Positions 52,385 through 64,000 of a stretch of 64,000 bases of DNA are shown here, piece by piece. The stretch comes from Chamaelirium japonicum (taxonomy: Eukaryota > Streptophyta > Magnoliopsida > Liliales > Melanthiaceae), in the NCBI GenBank assembly GCA_947650365.1, contig OX393550.1:73499478-73563477 (forward strand), written 5' to 3'. Both the position numbers and the translations under genes were made by a program. Position 1 is the first letter of the stretch. Each line of letters opens with the position of its first letter. The notes beneath the pieces were generated by a model. That model did not search any database. It saw only the letters and a list, made by a program, of their open reading frames with translations, and was not told the DNA's origin.

Positions 52385-55300
52385 CTATGATGAATCTTCA
52401 ATTTCTTCTGATTCATCATACTCCATGATATCATCCACTAAGGCAGTTGTAAAAACATCTGAATTCATTCTTGCCTCAAATACTAATGGATCTTCATAAG
52501 CATCAAAATCTTGACTTAATTTCTTCGGAGTATCCAAGGCTACATGCCAATTATCTCTGGTGAGATCCTTAGCGTAGAATACTTGTCTTGCTTGAGTTGC
52601 ATTAATAAAAGGTTCATCATCTTCCCTTGAACGACTTTTGAACCTCCCAAGATTTACAAATATCAAGTTCGTTTCTGGATCAACTATACAACCATTTACT
52701 CTATCTTCTATTCTAACCCAATCACAAAGGAAGACTATTTCTTTGAAGTCATAGTAGTCTAACTCAAGTATTTGTGTGATAATCCCATAGTAAGTAGCTT
52801 CCTCTTGTACAAGGTTCTTATCCTTCCTACTTGCCCTATAACTAGTTATGGCATTTATGGTGACCCCACTGTTTTGTGTAGTCTTACCCATTTCTGATTC
52901 CGCTGTACAAAAAATATATCCGTTCGCCGCATAAGCATTATAGGAAATGGCATGAAAATTTGGACCGGAAGCGAGCCGCTTGCGGTGAGACATTTCATTG
53001 TTTTCAAGTTGATTTCTGAGCCAAGGAATGTATTCTACCACCCTTTCTGCAGCAAACCTTTGTTTTTGACAACTAGATATGATATCTTCTTTGTATATCT
53101 CATATTTCCTCTCCCACTCGGCATTGTCTACAGACTGCTGCAACACCCATCTGCGCACTTGTTGGTACTGCACATTGTCAAGAATATAATTCTTTCCTTT
53201 TTTATCAATTGGGTAGGAACAATCGACATCAGCATCCACCAACATCCTCTGACTTGCCTTATGGCTTCCTTTTCTATCTTCGGATGGCATGTACTCCATG
53301 TAATACGACATTGACTCTTCCATGAGGTATCGTTCTGTAATACACCCCTCTGGGTATGTTTGATTCCCTACATATGATTTATATGTCTTCATCATCCGTT
53401 CGAAAGGAAACATCCATCGATATCGTACTGGTCCACAAATTAGCACCTCCTCTGCCAAATGCACTAAAAGATGCGTCATAGAAACAAAAAAGGAAGGTGG
53501 AAAATACTTCTCAAGCACGCATAATGTCTCCACAATTTGATTTTTTATTTTTGAAAGTTCTCTGCGAGCAATGACCTTTGAGCATATGACATTAAAGAAC
53601 ATCGATAACTGGAGAATAGCAGCACGTGATGCCTTTTGTTCTTTAAATGCATGCATTAGTAGAACTGGTAGTAATTGCTACATGAGGATATGGTAATCAT
53701 GCGACTTCAAGCTTTTCAGTTGAAATTCTTCTAAACTCACATTATGTTTCCAGTTCGCACTGTATCCAATAGGAACCTTCATTGTATATAATGTTTGACA
53801 AATTAACTCCCTGGCCTCTCTTGACGGGATAGACAAAATGGAGCTTTAGGTAAGGACAACTTGTTATTCTTCTCCACCGGCCATAATTTTTTCCGAATCT
53901 TCATAGCCTTAAGATCCAAACGGGCTTCAAGACCATCCTTAGTCTTACCCTTCATGTCCATAATAGTTACAAAATGATTCTCCACCATATTTTTCTCCAC
54001 GTGCATCACGTCCAGATTATGACGAATATGGAGATCTTTCCAATATGGCAAGTCAAATAAGATAGACCTTTTTGACCAGGCAGATGGTGTACTCTCAATG
54101 TCCACACGCTTTTTTCTTTTTTTCCCCGATAGCTTTTCAAACATTGTCTGAATACTTTCCATTTTATTTAATACTTCAATTCCAGTTAACCTGCGAGGCC
54201 TACTCCCATTTTCTTCCTTTCCATTAAACTGTGATTTTTGTGACCTGAAAGGATGTTTTGGATCTGTTAGGAATCTTCTGTGCCCCATATATGCAAATTT
54301 CTTCCCATTTGTTAGCCACACCGAGTCTATCTCTTCACTGCAAACTAGACACCCATACTTACCTGCAGTCCTACAGCCAGAAAGATGGCTATAGGCTGGA
54401 AAATCATGAATAGCCCACAATAAAAGAGCCTCCATCATGAATTTATTCCTCTTATTTGCATCATAAGTATCTGCTCCGGTGGACCATAATTCATTCAACT
54501 CTGCAATTAATGGCTGCAAGTAGACATCAATTTCATGCCCTGGACCATTTTTTCCTGGAATCAACACTGATAACATGGTGAACTCCTTTCGCATGCACAA
54601 GGATGGAGGAAGATTGTATGGAACAATCATAACAGGCTAACAACTATATGAGTTATTCTTATTTCCAAATGGATTGAATCCGTCAGTTGCAAGTCCTAAC
54701 CGAACATTACGTTTCTCAGTAGCAAAATTGCTCCATTTACGATTCACTGATTTCCACTGTGGGGAATCCATTGGATGACGCATATGGGTATCATTTTCCA
54801 TTACACTTGCATGCCATGTCATTTGCTCAGCAATCCATGGTACACTATACAATCTTTGCAACTTTGGTGTTAAGGGAAAATATCTTAACTTTTTCCATGG
54901 TAAACGTTTACCTCTCGAATTACTTTCATTACTCGGTTTCCATCTACTTTCACCATAGCTTGGACAACTATCGTTATTTTCATACTCCCTCCAATATAAT
55001 ATACAATCATTACGGCAAACATGGATAATTTCGTAGCCCATGCGTAAAGATTTCACCAATTTTTTTGCAATGTAGGTGCTCTCTGGCAAAGTGTTCTGAT
55101 TTGGTAAAATCTTCTTTATCATTTGTAATAGCTCTGTGAATCTCTTATTAGACCAACTGTGACGCGACTTCATGCTCAATAACTTAACTGTCACTGACAA
55201 TTTAGTATGCTCATGTTGACATAAGGGGGACAATGGTTGAATGACATCCTCCATCAACTTGCTATAAGCAATATCCTGTCTATCATCAGTCTGATATGGA

Positions 55301-55683
55301 GCCTCGCTTTCATTGTGACTTTCATTCATATATGTATCTAAGTCCTCAGAATAACCACGTCCAAATGTGTCATTCACCATATTGACCATACTTGGGAACA
55401 CATCTTCTTTGTGTTGCAACATAGATGATGTACCAGTAACATCTTTCTCACGATGCAGTATGGGAAATGATTCTCCATGATGGAACCATATTTTATATGA
55501 CTTATCTATACCATTACATATCATATGTTCCTTGATAACATCTGTTGTTTTCTTTCCCTTCAAGTTACGACACTTAACACATGGACAATAATACCAATCA
55601 GAATTCCCTAATGAATCCTTTGTGAACTGGAGGAATAAGTCGACGCCAAATATGTACTCTTTTGTCCATCTCTGTGCATTCAT
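52385..55683 (-). pseudogene. CACTA transposase, TNP2 type
   Basis: Minus-strand coding region starting MNAQRWTKEYIFGVDLFLQF at 55683. Domains in order: transposase-associated domain with CPCVKCRN (about the first 75 residues), a linker, the TNP2 catalytic part (GLATDGFNPFGN; SVLIPGKNGPGHEIDVYLQP; HDFPAYSHLSG; YGCLVCSEE; LDVMHVEKNM), then DUF4218 (SKVIARREL, FPPSFFVSMTHLLVHLAEE, YRWMFPFERMMKTYK) and DUF4216 (YYGIITQILELDYYDFKEIV), ending at 52385. It cuts and moves CACTA elements by binding their ends. Three breaks are visible: a TAG at 54637-54639 where the family has Trp before PVxxxPYNLPP, a frameshift near 53840, and a TAG at 53678-53680 inside a SHDYHILM-QLLP motif. The rest is well kept, so inactivation was not long ago. 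Confidence 0.88.
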
Positions 55684-55699
55684 TCATTCCTTGCTTGGG

Positions 55700-57180
55700 G
55701 GAGTCAAATACATTTTCTACATAGAATAGACAGAGATATCAAATTTTAATTATGACCAGGATTGTGTAAGATTAATAAAAAATAATTATCAAGATATTAA
55801 GTCTTGTCATCTTCTTAATTATCAACAAGGCTTTATTAGGACTTAGATTATCAAGAATAAAAAAAACACATATAGGACAACACTTCGCTAAAAGGAGCAT
55901 AATACAGATATTGAGTTAAAAACATAATACAAGGTTCACCTCATGTCAAGTTATCTATTGCACATCTCATGTGAACAAGCAGATTAAATATCAATATTAA
56001 AAAAAAAACATTGTGATAATGGATCTGCTTAAATTTTTAAAGTAGAAATCTCGGCTTTATTTATATTATATAGCATTATTAATTCCAGTTAGCCACATAT
56101 GTTCTATACTATAGAAACTGTGGAGTGATTTAAAATAGAAATAACTAGAATCATTACCTATTTGTCCAATATCATAGTAAATATGAACAACCCCGGTAAT
56201 GTGAATCATTTAACTATGGGGATATTCTTTGCATAAAGATATAGTACCCGTTAAGGTAGTGGTCTGCTCTAGTCTACCAACATGTAATCATATAAAGGGG
56301 CTTGAAAATACCAAGCATGATATATCATGCTTGTAAATTTTGGTTAATACTATAAAAAAAAAAACACTTTCAATAACGTATAGTTGTACCATAATACAAA
56401 GTTACTAACTACTAATTGAGAAGAGAGAGATATGATGTAATATTATAAACTGGATTCGAACTTCCACACTTTTTATATTTTGTAAGCTTTAATAACTGGC
56501 CAAACAAACTAAGAAAATATCAGATCTATGTAGAAATACCAATCATCCAAAAGTGCTCCTTAAAGAAAAGACCAAACAAGGCATTAGATCTAACATAAGA
56601 AATGAGCTATAATATGCAATTCCCTTTTTTAATCCTTCTTTTGATGTAGTGTTAGGCCCTTTTGTTTGGAAAATACTCATTTTATTTTTATATGCAGCTT
56701 TACTAAAAAAGTGAAAAACCATATAGAAGAGTAATAATTCAGTAAAAAAGTTAGTAACGATTATTTAAAATCACGTTTCATGGTAGCCACTATAGTGATT
56801 TTAATGTAGCTGCTTGACATACTTGTTGCGTTAGGATTTTGTTGTCGATGTTGAATGAGCCATCTAGACCATTGATTGGAGAATATAGAGCCATCTGATT
56901 ATCTTTATAATATGCTACAACTGTTCACAAGCTAACTAGGACAAAAAACCACGGGATAGATCTAGACGTCGATTAAGATCTGAAGGGAGAGAGAGGAAGA
57001 GAGAATTCAAATGGACCATTTTCCCATGTAAATATGACTCTCAGAAATCCGATTAAGACCTACTATAAATATATTAAAAACCTATTGTAAAAATAACAAA
57101 TACATATTCAATAGCATTTAATTGCTATTTGATATTAATTAGTATTTTTTTAATGTTAATTGGTACTCTCTATCTCTAAT
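55700..57180. other. AT-rich region upstream of the CACTA transposase
   Basis: No gene recognised. It presumably includes the promoter and any leader exons of the transposase. An outer inverted repeat arm lies at about 56850-56900 (see 57290-57640). Confidence 0.4.
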
Positions 57181-57289
57181 AAGTAAATCACACTCCGAAG
57201 GCATGTGGCTGTCAGAGTACTAACGGGCACGTCGCCGCCAAAGGCGGCTATCCAAGTGCGGACGGACGTGAGCATTTACTAGTACTTTT

Positions 57290-57578
57290 CACACAGCCAC
57301 GACCTCTGCATTGCACTCATACCCTTTTTATATACAATCAGATTGTTCCCTTTTCTCTTGCATATTAGGTTAAGGCACATATGCCTCACGTAGCATCTGC
57401 AGCGAAATCTCCAAGCAGTAAAATTTTTCTCACTGCTGAAATTTTTTTACCGTGTGGGGATTTTACTGCAAAATGCTGAGTGAGGCATCTGGACGGTTTC
57501 CTAATATGTAGGAAAAAGAGAGCCATCTGATTGTATGTAGAAAGGGTACGAGTGCAGTGCATTGGTCATGGTTGTGTG
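57290..57578. repeat. Foldback (MITE-like) palindrome inside the CACTA element
   Basis: The left arm (cacagccacgacctctgcat, from 57293) is the imperfect reverse complement of the right arm (about 57525-57578, ending atggttgtgtg). The pairing continues inward (gcatattagg with cctaatatg) to a centre near 57440. A further outer pair, about 56850-56900 with 57583-57630, shares atcagatggctct with its reverse complement. No target duplication was fixed. Confidence 0.65.
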
Positions 57579-57834
57579 TAAAGCATAATCAGATGGCTCT
57601 CTATTCTTCCATCAATGGTCCAAATGCCTCACTCAGCATTTGCAGCAAAATCCCTAGGCAGTAAAAAAATTTCCAGCCTTGTCCTGTGACCTCCTGGCCG
57701 TTCCATCAAAAAAAAAACAAAAAAAAAAAAATTTGCGGAAACCCCTATTGTTTAAATTTCTCAATAATTGCTGCAATTGCATTCAAATCTTAAGAGGATT
57801 TCAGAATATATGGCAGGAAAAAAAATCATAATCA

Positions 57835-58200
57835 AAATTTGAGCAAGCTTTTACATAGCACCACCACCACTACCACCTTCATCACCACCAATCGCCGTAG
57901 GATTCGACGATGGATGCAAGAAGGAAGGAGAGGGTGGTAGTTGTGGAGAGAGGAGGATCCGAGGAGGCGGCAGATTTAGAGAGAGACGAACCTGATGATT
58001 CGAGAAAAGAGGACAACAACGGTCCAAGACGAAGGGAAGCACCGATCTGAGGAGAAGGGAGCGGCAGTCGAAGGATGGGGCAATGACGATCCGATGAGAA
58101 TGGGAGCAGCAGTGGCGATTCGATGAGAAGTGGTGGTGCGATCCGATGAGCAGAGGAGCGGCGGTGAAACGAGAGGAAACTAAAGGTAATTAGGGTTATT
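57835..58200 (-). other. GC-rich stretch near the right end of the CACTA element
   Basis: Short imperfect repeats with gatccgatgag and agcggcag and a (CCA)n-like run at 57859-57890. It could be an untranslated first exon or promoter-near leader of the transposase. No protein is recognised in the 63-residue frame here. Confidence 0.35.
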
Positions 58201-58229
58201 AGGTTTCCTTTAAAAAAAAAAGGTTATTA

Positions 58230-58390
58230 TGTTATAAATAACGACGGCCACATCTCAATCGCTGATGCAGCCAGTAACTATTCCCCACCCGTGGCCTCTG
58301 TAAACATCATAAACGACGGCCGTTAGCCGTCACTAAATGCGTGTTTTTTTGCAACGGTCTATGACCGTTGTTTTAGGAGCCGGTAAACAG
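58230..58390. repeat. Right subterminal repeats of the CACTA element
   Basis: About five copies of motifs such as aacgacggcc, gacggccgtt, caacggtc and accgttg in both orientations, the same family as at the left end. Confidence 0.72.
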
Positions 58391-58418
58391 TGGTTTTTTA
58401 GGACCTTTTGACGTAGTG

Positions 58419-59629
58419 TTTGACGGTGCTCCCCACCGCTTGAGTCGTATCATGGCACTAGAAATAGGAGGGACTAAGGATTATCAGAGTATAGTAGAGA
58501 ACAGGGTTATGAGGGAGTAACATAAGTTCAGGATCACTAGAGTTTAACTCGCGTCGCACTCTGGGTGGTTATACGGGTTAATCGGATTAGGGCTGATTAA
58601 CGGAACTTTCAGTGTGTCACCGGAACAGTTAATCAGGGATCCGGTTAGAGTTAGAGATCCTGAACCTTGAAGGTTCCACCATGTCGTTGTGTATAGGAAT
58701 TGTTCCCCGATCTGGATGGATACGTTGGATGCAAAGTAGCGCGATGGAGCGCAAGCCTGGAGCCTAAGAACCTAATTCACATGTGTTAGGGGCCGTAGGG
58801 GTATTTTGATAAATACTAAAATATGGCTCAGAACATATTGAATATGGATCTTAGAATGAGCGGAATAATTTCAGGAGCTCATAAGCGCTGACGGAACTCG
58901 ATTCCGATTAGCGCACCTCACTCAATATCTCTTTCAGTTTTTCACTTTTCGTGAAGGGCGTTTTCATCCAGGCTTCACGATAGACACTTGGAAACCCTAA
59001 AACCGATCCCCCCTCATCCTAATCTCTTTAGGGCCGGCCCTAGCTTGCGTATGGCACGAGGAGGCCAGCCCTATATGTAGATTGGAGGGGGAGGGGCCGG
59101 CCTAAGGTGCTCCCCCTTTCCTAAAACCCGACCCCCTCTCTATCTCTCCCTCTCTGAGGTTTCGGCCAAGGAAGAAAGAGGAAGAAGGAAGAAGAAGGAG
59201 GAAGGAAGGAGAAGGAAGAAGAGAGAAAGAGAAGGAGAAAATCTCGTGGCTCGCCATCGTCTTCGCAACGGATTCCTCCATCGGCTCGTAGTCCTTGCAC
59301 TCAGAGGTAGGACTTCAAGGATTCCTCCCTTCGCAAAGGATAAGGTGCTATCCGACAGCTTCCCTTGCGATTCACGTGCGGTTTATCATCGTTCCGTTCT
59401 CTCCGGATCATAGATCCACAAGGTATGATGATTCTAAACACCTAACTACATGCATGCATGTCTTCCGTAGATCGTAGTATGCCTCTAGGGTGTCCGCACA
59501 TATGCTAAGATCATAGATTTGCATGTAGATTGTTTTGTAGAATTAATTATAATAAAACATACATCGTATGATCTTCGGATCTATCTTTTGCTTTCGCTGC
59601 GACTCTGATAAGAGGATCCAATGATAACA
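58419..59629 (+). repeat. 5' LTR of copia copy 2, right part
   Basis: Continues the LTR interrupted at 47088, matching in reverse 7070 to about 8270. It ends ...gataacaa just before the primer-binding site. Confidence 0.9.
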
Positions 59630-59631
59630 AA

Positions 59632-61588
59632 TTGGTATCAAAGCACGCTTTGGTGTGTGTTTCATGCATGAATTTGTGAAAACATTATGTGAATATATGA
59701 TAGCATATGTTTTCGTCGATGTTCGGCGTAGATCATGCATATGGATTGTGCTATGTATCGTCTTTTTGCAGGTGCCGCGCTAAACAGTAATCTGTGATTG
59801 CATGCCTCCGGGGGTCGGACCCCGGATTTAATTTTGCATTGATTATTATAGTGGTTGTGGATTTTAAGGCTCTAGATGGGCGAGGGTGGAGGTTGACCAC
59901 CCTCGGATCCCTGGCCATGTTTCTAGGATTGTTTCTTTTTCTTTCTAGCGAAATTATACACGAATGAGCACTTGCTCGGAGTGTGTTAGTTTTTCGATCA
60001 CAAGAAAGAATGAGATGATGCTACATCCACGGTTCGGGCAAGCGGTACCATGGTGTGCAAAGACCCAGCAAAAGGTTGCACATTGGCGATGATCGGGATC
60101 GTCGTCAGATATTGTGCAGAACGGAAGAGTAGGTTATCTTGGCTGTGCTATTCAGGTTCAGGGGGCGGACCCTGGACTTGATTCAGTTTGGATGCTATTT
60201 CTGTTGATTCTCTTTACTTAGTGTTTAGAGAACCTCGATGATAATTTAATTATCTATCTTGCTTGTGAGTTTGTCTCTAGATCAAGCTCAGGGTTAGTAC
60301 TTGGCTTATGGATTCATCGGTGTCGCTATATGGTTCTAACACGTGTGAATCCGGTGGCTAGCTAAAAGGAAAGGTGGTAACCGCCCTCGTGGTAGTTCAG
60401 GTAGCCAAGTATTGTGCACCGAGATAGACGCAGTGTTAGATTTGTTTAGAGATAACTAATGTCCCCATAAGAAGTATGATAACCCTAGTGGGATGCCTTT
60501 TTCCCACATGGTCCTTGCGACCAAGTTAGGTTAGGATTCTACTAAGTGATACCCGTTTCTAGTTGACGTTTGATGGTAGTGTGAACTCATTACGATTTGG
60601 TTATGCCACCATTAGGTTGAGGTCCGACAGAGGTTGTCGGATGTCCCTATTTGGCCAGCATCGAAACCTATAATGAGATGAGGTTTACTATGACATCAGG
60701 CATCAAATTGTGAATGAGACGTCATTCTAGTGGGAGTCCTTTCCATGTTGACCTTAGGCTAGGCTCAAGATCTTAGGATTATGGGCAAACTAGTGAGGTA
60801 TCGGGATCCTTGGAATATATGTAATGTGATCCTTGCAAGAAGGATAAAAGCTGAGTATTCAAGGTAGGGACTATGATATTTTCCAAGGATACTAATGCTT
60901 TGCGGAAAGGTTTATAATCCTAGTGGGAGCACGGTAGACCAGGGTCTAAGTCTAGGAGGTCGTGACCTTTCTAGATATGCATAAAACCTCATAAAGAAGG
61001 GATGTGTAAGAGGTTCCCTCCAAAGGGGAGCCTCTGGACTCCACAATCAACCGGCTAAGGGTCTGGGTGGGAGGTACATAGTTCGATATTCCCACCGGAT
61101 GAGAGCTGTGTTTCCTTCCATACTGGTTCGCCTAGTAGTTTTCTTCGGAACATGGAGGATGCCGATAACAGTGGGTGACGATTTTTTCCTACACCGCAGG
61201 AGCCTATAAACCCCCATACAGATACCACCTAGATTTGTGGGAAGCATCCAAAAGCTTGTGTGAAGCCGCCGTTGCTACGCATGCGGGTCACATAAAGCTG
61301 GCCAAAAGGAGACTGAGAGGTCTTTCTGTTTGCCATAAGTAATTCTGATGAAGACTGGGTCGTAAAAACCCCGTTAGCAGAAGCGGTTGCATGCTCTCAC
61401 TGAGATGCTGTCTCTAATTCAAGGCCGATAGTCTCAGTGCTCGAGCCCAGGGAATTTAGATTCCTGGATGTCTCCACTTGAGGTAGTGAAGACATAGCGG
61501 CTGGAGTAAACATTATCTATTTGTAAATTCCATAAAATAGATTGTAGTAGACCCTAATTTTTGCTTTAAACCATTATTTACAAAAATC
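59632..61588 (+). other. Long leader of copia copy 2 with primer-binding site
   Basis: Begins with tggtatcaaagcacg, the initiator Met-tRNA primer-binding site. The following 1.9 kb matches the leader of copy 1 in reverse (16415-17526 and 13005-13811) and lacks the 2.6-kb insertion, thereby showing its empty site near 60770. No gene. Confidence 0.8.
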
Positions 61589-64000
61589 ATGACCAAGCTC
61601 GACCCCCTTGCCTCCATCCTTAATGATAACAAACTTACGGGACCAAACTATGAGGACTGGAAGCGTAACCTGATACTCGTCCTAAGGGTTGGCAAATACA
61701 CAATTGCCCTAAGCACCCCTCAACCGGCCATGCCGGGACCAAGTGCTACTGAGGCTCAATTAAAGAAATGGAAAGACTGGCTAGACGCTGATGAGATGTG
61801 CAAGTGCTACATAGTGGCATCCATGCAGACCGTCTTTCATAAGCAAGTCGAAGACATGGCCTTTGCTTCAGACATGATGCTCTATTTAAAGGAAATGTTC
61901 GAGGGTCGTAGTCGGGTAACTCGTTACCTGACCATCAAGAAATTGGTGTCCACGAAGATGGCAGAGGGGACTTTAGTTCGGGATCATATGCTAAAATTGT
62001 TTGGCTATGTGAATGAGCTTGGTTCCTTCGATATCATCTTGGACGCAGAGATCCAGACCGATATTTTTCTCGCGTCTCTGTCAGGATCGTTTGAGGGCTT
62101 CGTTACCAACTTTAACCTTAACCGATTGGAGTTGTCTAACGCAGAACTTCTAGTGGCGCTCCAGGCGGTAGAGGACGGGATGAAGGCAGGAGCCCAATCC
62201 CTAAACGTAGAGCGGAAGTCTTTTCTGAAAGCCAAAGGCAAGTTTCAAAAAAGAAAGTCTAAGAAGCCCGTAAAGATGGGCCAGGTGCAGTCGCAGGTTC
62301 CTAAGCAGGATGGTCCGGCAAAGCGCAAAGAAAATTTTTTTCGATGCGGCAAGAAGGGGTACTGGAAGGGCGACTGCCGCGCAGCTCCCAAGAAGGCTGA
62401 GACAGGTATATCTCAAATCCATATAGTGGAATCCCTTGTAGCATCCAGTTGTTCTCCAGTTTCATATATTGTGAATTCTGGTTCCACTAACCATGCTTGT
62501 AATAACTTGCAGGGGTTCAAGGAGATAAGAAAACTGGGTGATGGGGAGATGATCCTAAGTATGGGAACTGAGGCCGTGGTAGAGGCTGAAGCAGTTGGAG
62601 ATATCGTCTTGCAGTTTCTTGATGGAAGAAGTTTATTACTTAGAGACATACTTTATGTATCGTCCTTGAGACGAAACTTAATTTCTATTTCCTTATTGAA
62701 TAATGAAGGTTTTTCAGTTTTATTTGATGCTTCTTGTGTGTCAATTAAATTGAATGGTTCCTTTGTTTGTAAGGGAAAGATACATAATGGTCTCTATGTA
62801 ATTAACTCCAATCATAAACAGGATAACATAACTGAAGCTTCTGTGGTTAATTCATTTAAAAGGAAAAATCCCTCAGATAATCCAACACTCCTTTGGCATC
62901 TAAGGCTTGGACACATAGCCTCAGACAGGATTCACAGGTTGGTTAAGGTAGGACTTTTAAGTCCAGATATTTCAGAAAGCCTACCAACATGTGAGTCTTG
63001 CCTGGAAGGTAAGATAACTAAAAGATCTTTCCGAGCCAAAGGTAGCAGATCTCAGGAGGTATTAGAGTTGGTAAACACTGATGTATGTGGGCCCATAAGT
63101 GTCCGTGCCATAGGAGGCTTCGAGTATTTCATCACCTTCACAGATGATCACTCGAGGTTCGGTTACATATACCTAATGCGGTGGAAGTCTGAATCCTTTG
63201 ATAAGTTCAAGGAGTTCAGAGCTGAAGCAGAAAAGCAGACGGGTAAAAGTATCAAGTCTCTTCGATCAGATCAAGGAGGCGAATACCTATCGGATAAATT
63301 TATTGGATACCTGCGTGAGCATGGGATCGTATCCCAGTTGACAACACTAGGGACACCGCAACAAAACGGTATATCTGAGAGGAGAAACCGAACTTTGTTA
63401 GACATGGTTTAGACTATGATGAGTTATGCAACATTGCTACCTAGTTTTTGGGGATATGCCCTAGAGACGGCAGCATATACTTTGAACTTTGTTCCATCAA
63501 AGTCAGTACCTCTAACTCCTTGGGAGCTGTGGTTAAAGTGAAAGCCAAGCATACAGCACTTTAGGATTTAGGGTTGTCCAGCACATGTGCGAAAGGACAA
63601 GCGAGATAAGATGGAGTCAAAGACTAAGGTATGTCTATTCGTTGGGTATCCAAAAGGGACAAATGGTGATTTATTTTATGATCCTGAGGATAGAAAGGTT
63701 ATCGTCTTGACGAGCGTCATATTCCTAGAGCAGGATTATTTAATAGACCATAAGCCCACCAGTAAAGTAGTTCTTGAAAAATTGCTTGGTATTATTGGGA
63801 GTATGCAGACAGAAAACGTAGTGGGAGCCGATACCACTACGATAAACGATACTGTAGAATCGACTCCTATGTAACCACTGCAGGCTCGTCGCAGTGGGAG
63901 GACCACAAGTGCTCCTGATAGATACATTGGAGAAGCCTTCATGGTAGATCCAGAGTTTCAGGAGGATGATCCTTTGAACTATGACGAAGCGATGGTATCC
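61589..64000 (+). mobile_element. gag-pol region of copia copy 2 (partial)
   Basis: Starts MTKLDPLASILNDNKLTGPN and runs through gag, the zinc-knuckle region near 62340, protease region near 62475, integrase (WHLRLGHIASDRIH near 62895; NTDVCGPIS; TPQQNG) and the start of the integrase-to-RT linker at the window edge. It is highly similar to copy 1 along its length. Broken, with a few breaks. Confidence 0.9.

Larger units (their letters stand above)
47089..58418 (-). mobile_element. CACTA (En/Spm) transposon carrying captured host gene fragments
   Basis: Starts CACTACGTCAAAA at 47089 and ends TTTTGACGTAGTG at 58418, a 13-bp perfect terminal inverted repeat. It is flanked by TTT on both sides (47086-47088 and 58419-58421), the 3-bp target duplication of CACTA elements. 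Joining the flanks restores the copia LTR sequence gggat..tgacggtgctcc seen at 8255-8285. Two transposon genes lie on the minus strand: a TNP2-type transposase (52385-55683) and a second gene with Transposase_24-like sequence (47646-51148). Subterminal repeats fill both ends. On the plus strand lie fragments of glutamate synthase and PMS1. A Cassandra element has inserted at 49164-49908. Both transposon genes are broken, so it is not self-mobile now. Confidence 0.93.
46347..64000 (+). mobile_element. Ty1/copia LTR retrotransposon, long-LTR family, copy 2 (runs off right edge)
   Basis: Same family as 7070-19496 but on the plus strand. The 5' LTR begins TGTTGTAGC at 46347 and ends near 59629, with an 11.3-kb CACTA transposon inside it (47089-58418). 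Without that insertion the LTR is about 1,950 bp, equal to those of copy 1. A primer-binding site (tggtatcaaagca) starts at 59632, a long leader follows, and gag starts at 61589. It is inserted in a LINE. The 3' end lies beyond the window, so no target duplication or LTR comparison is possible. It is broken, with a few breaks in the visible part. Confidence 0.92.

Overview
This is a stretch of flowering-plant nuclear DNA. A small tandem cluster of G-type lectin S-receptor-like kinase genes is embedded in, and partly destroyed by, nested transposable elements. Evidence for a plant: 7-exon receptor kinases with B-lectin, S-locus glycoprotein, PAN, membrane and kinase parts; Ty1/copia elements primed by initiator Met-tRNA; a CACTA (En/Spm) transposon; a Cassandra-type TRIM with 5S rRNA-like LTRs; and fragments of plant glutamate synthase and PMS1. 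I cannot name the species; a monocot is possible but unproven.

Receptor kinase cluster (all minus strand). Copy C (40618-43772) and copy B (35563-38730) read open through seven exons, coding 849 and 851 residues. Copy A (26374-35498) keeps only exons 3-7, has an in-frame stop, and has two LTR insertions in the same 238-bp exon. Copy D is only its first eight codons at the left edge (1-26); the rest lies outside the window. The DNA upstream of D (27-301, about 3746-3777, 6881-7069, 19502 on) is paralogous to the DNA upstream of B (38731-39460). That alignment exposes three successive insertions in the D copy.

Left part (302-24000). It holds a GA/CT-rich internally duplicated block, a 3.1-kb non-autonomous LTR element (3778-6880), a 12.4-kb copia element on the minus strand (7070-19496, TSD CGGAG) that itself contains a 2.6-kb probable solo LTR (13817-16409), and an old Ty3/gypsy relic (19502 to about 24000). 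A 565-bp hAT-type MITE sits at 24897-25461.

Middle part (26000-44350). It holds copies A, B and C, a young copia element with almost identical 165-bp LTRs (27094-32534), a 2.2-kb probable solo LTR with tandem repeats (32648-34826), and a small copia relic (about 39515-40440).

Right part (44350-64000). This is a four-level nest. A LINE (minus) is cut by a second copy of the long-LTR copia family (from 46347, plus strand, running out of the window). Its 5' LTR is split by an 11.3-kb CACTA transposon (47089-58418, TSD TTT), whose second gene is split by a Cassandra TRIM (49164-49908). The CACTA element carries fragments of two unrelated host genes: a glutamate synthase exon with its splice sites (48261-48734) and part of the mismatch-repair gene PMS1 (about 51200-52130). 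It is therefore a gene-capturing (Pack-type) CACTA, the most notable object in the window.

Most other open frames come from simple repeats or from the antisense of elements and were left out.
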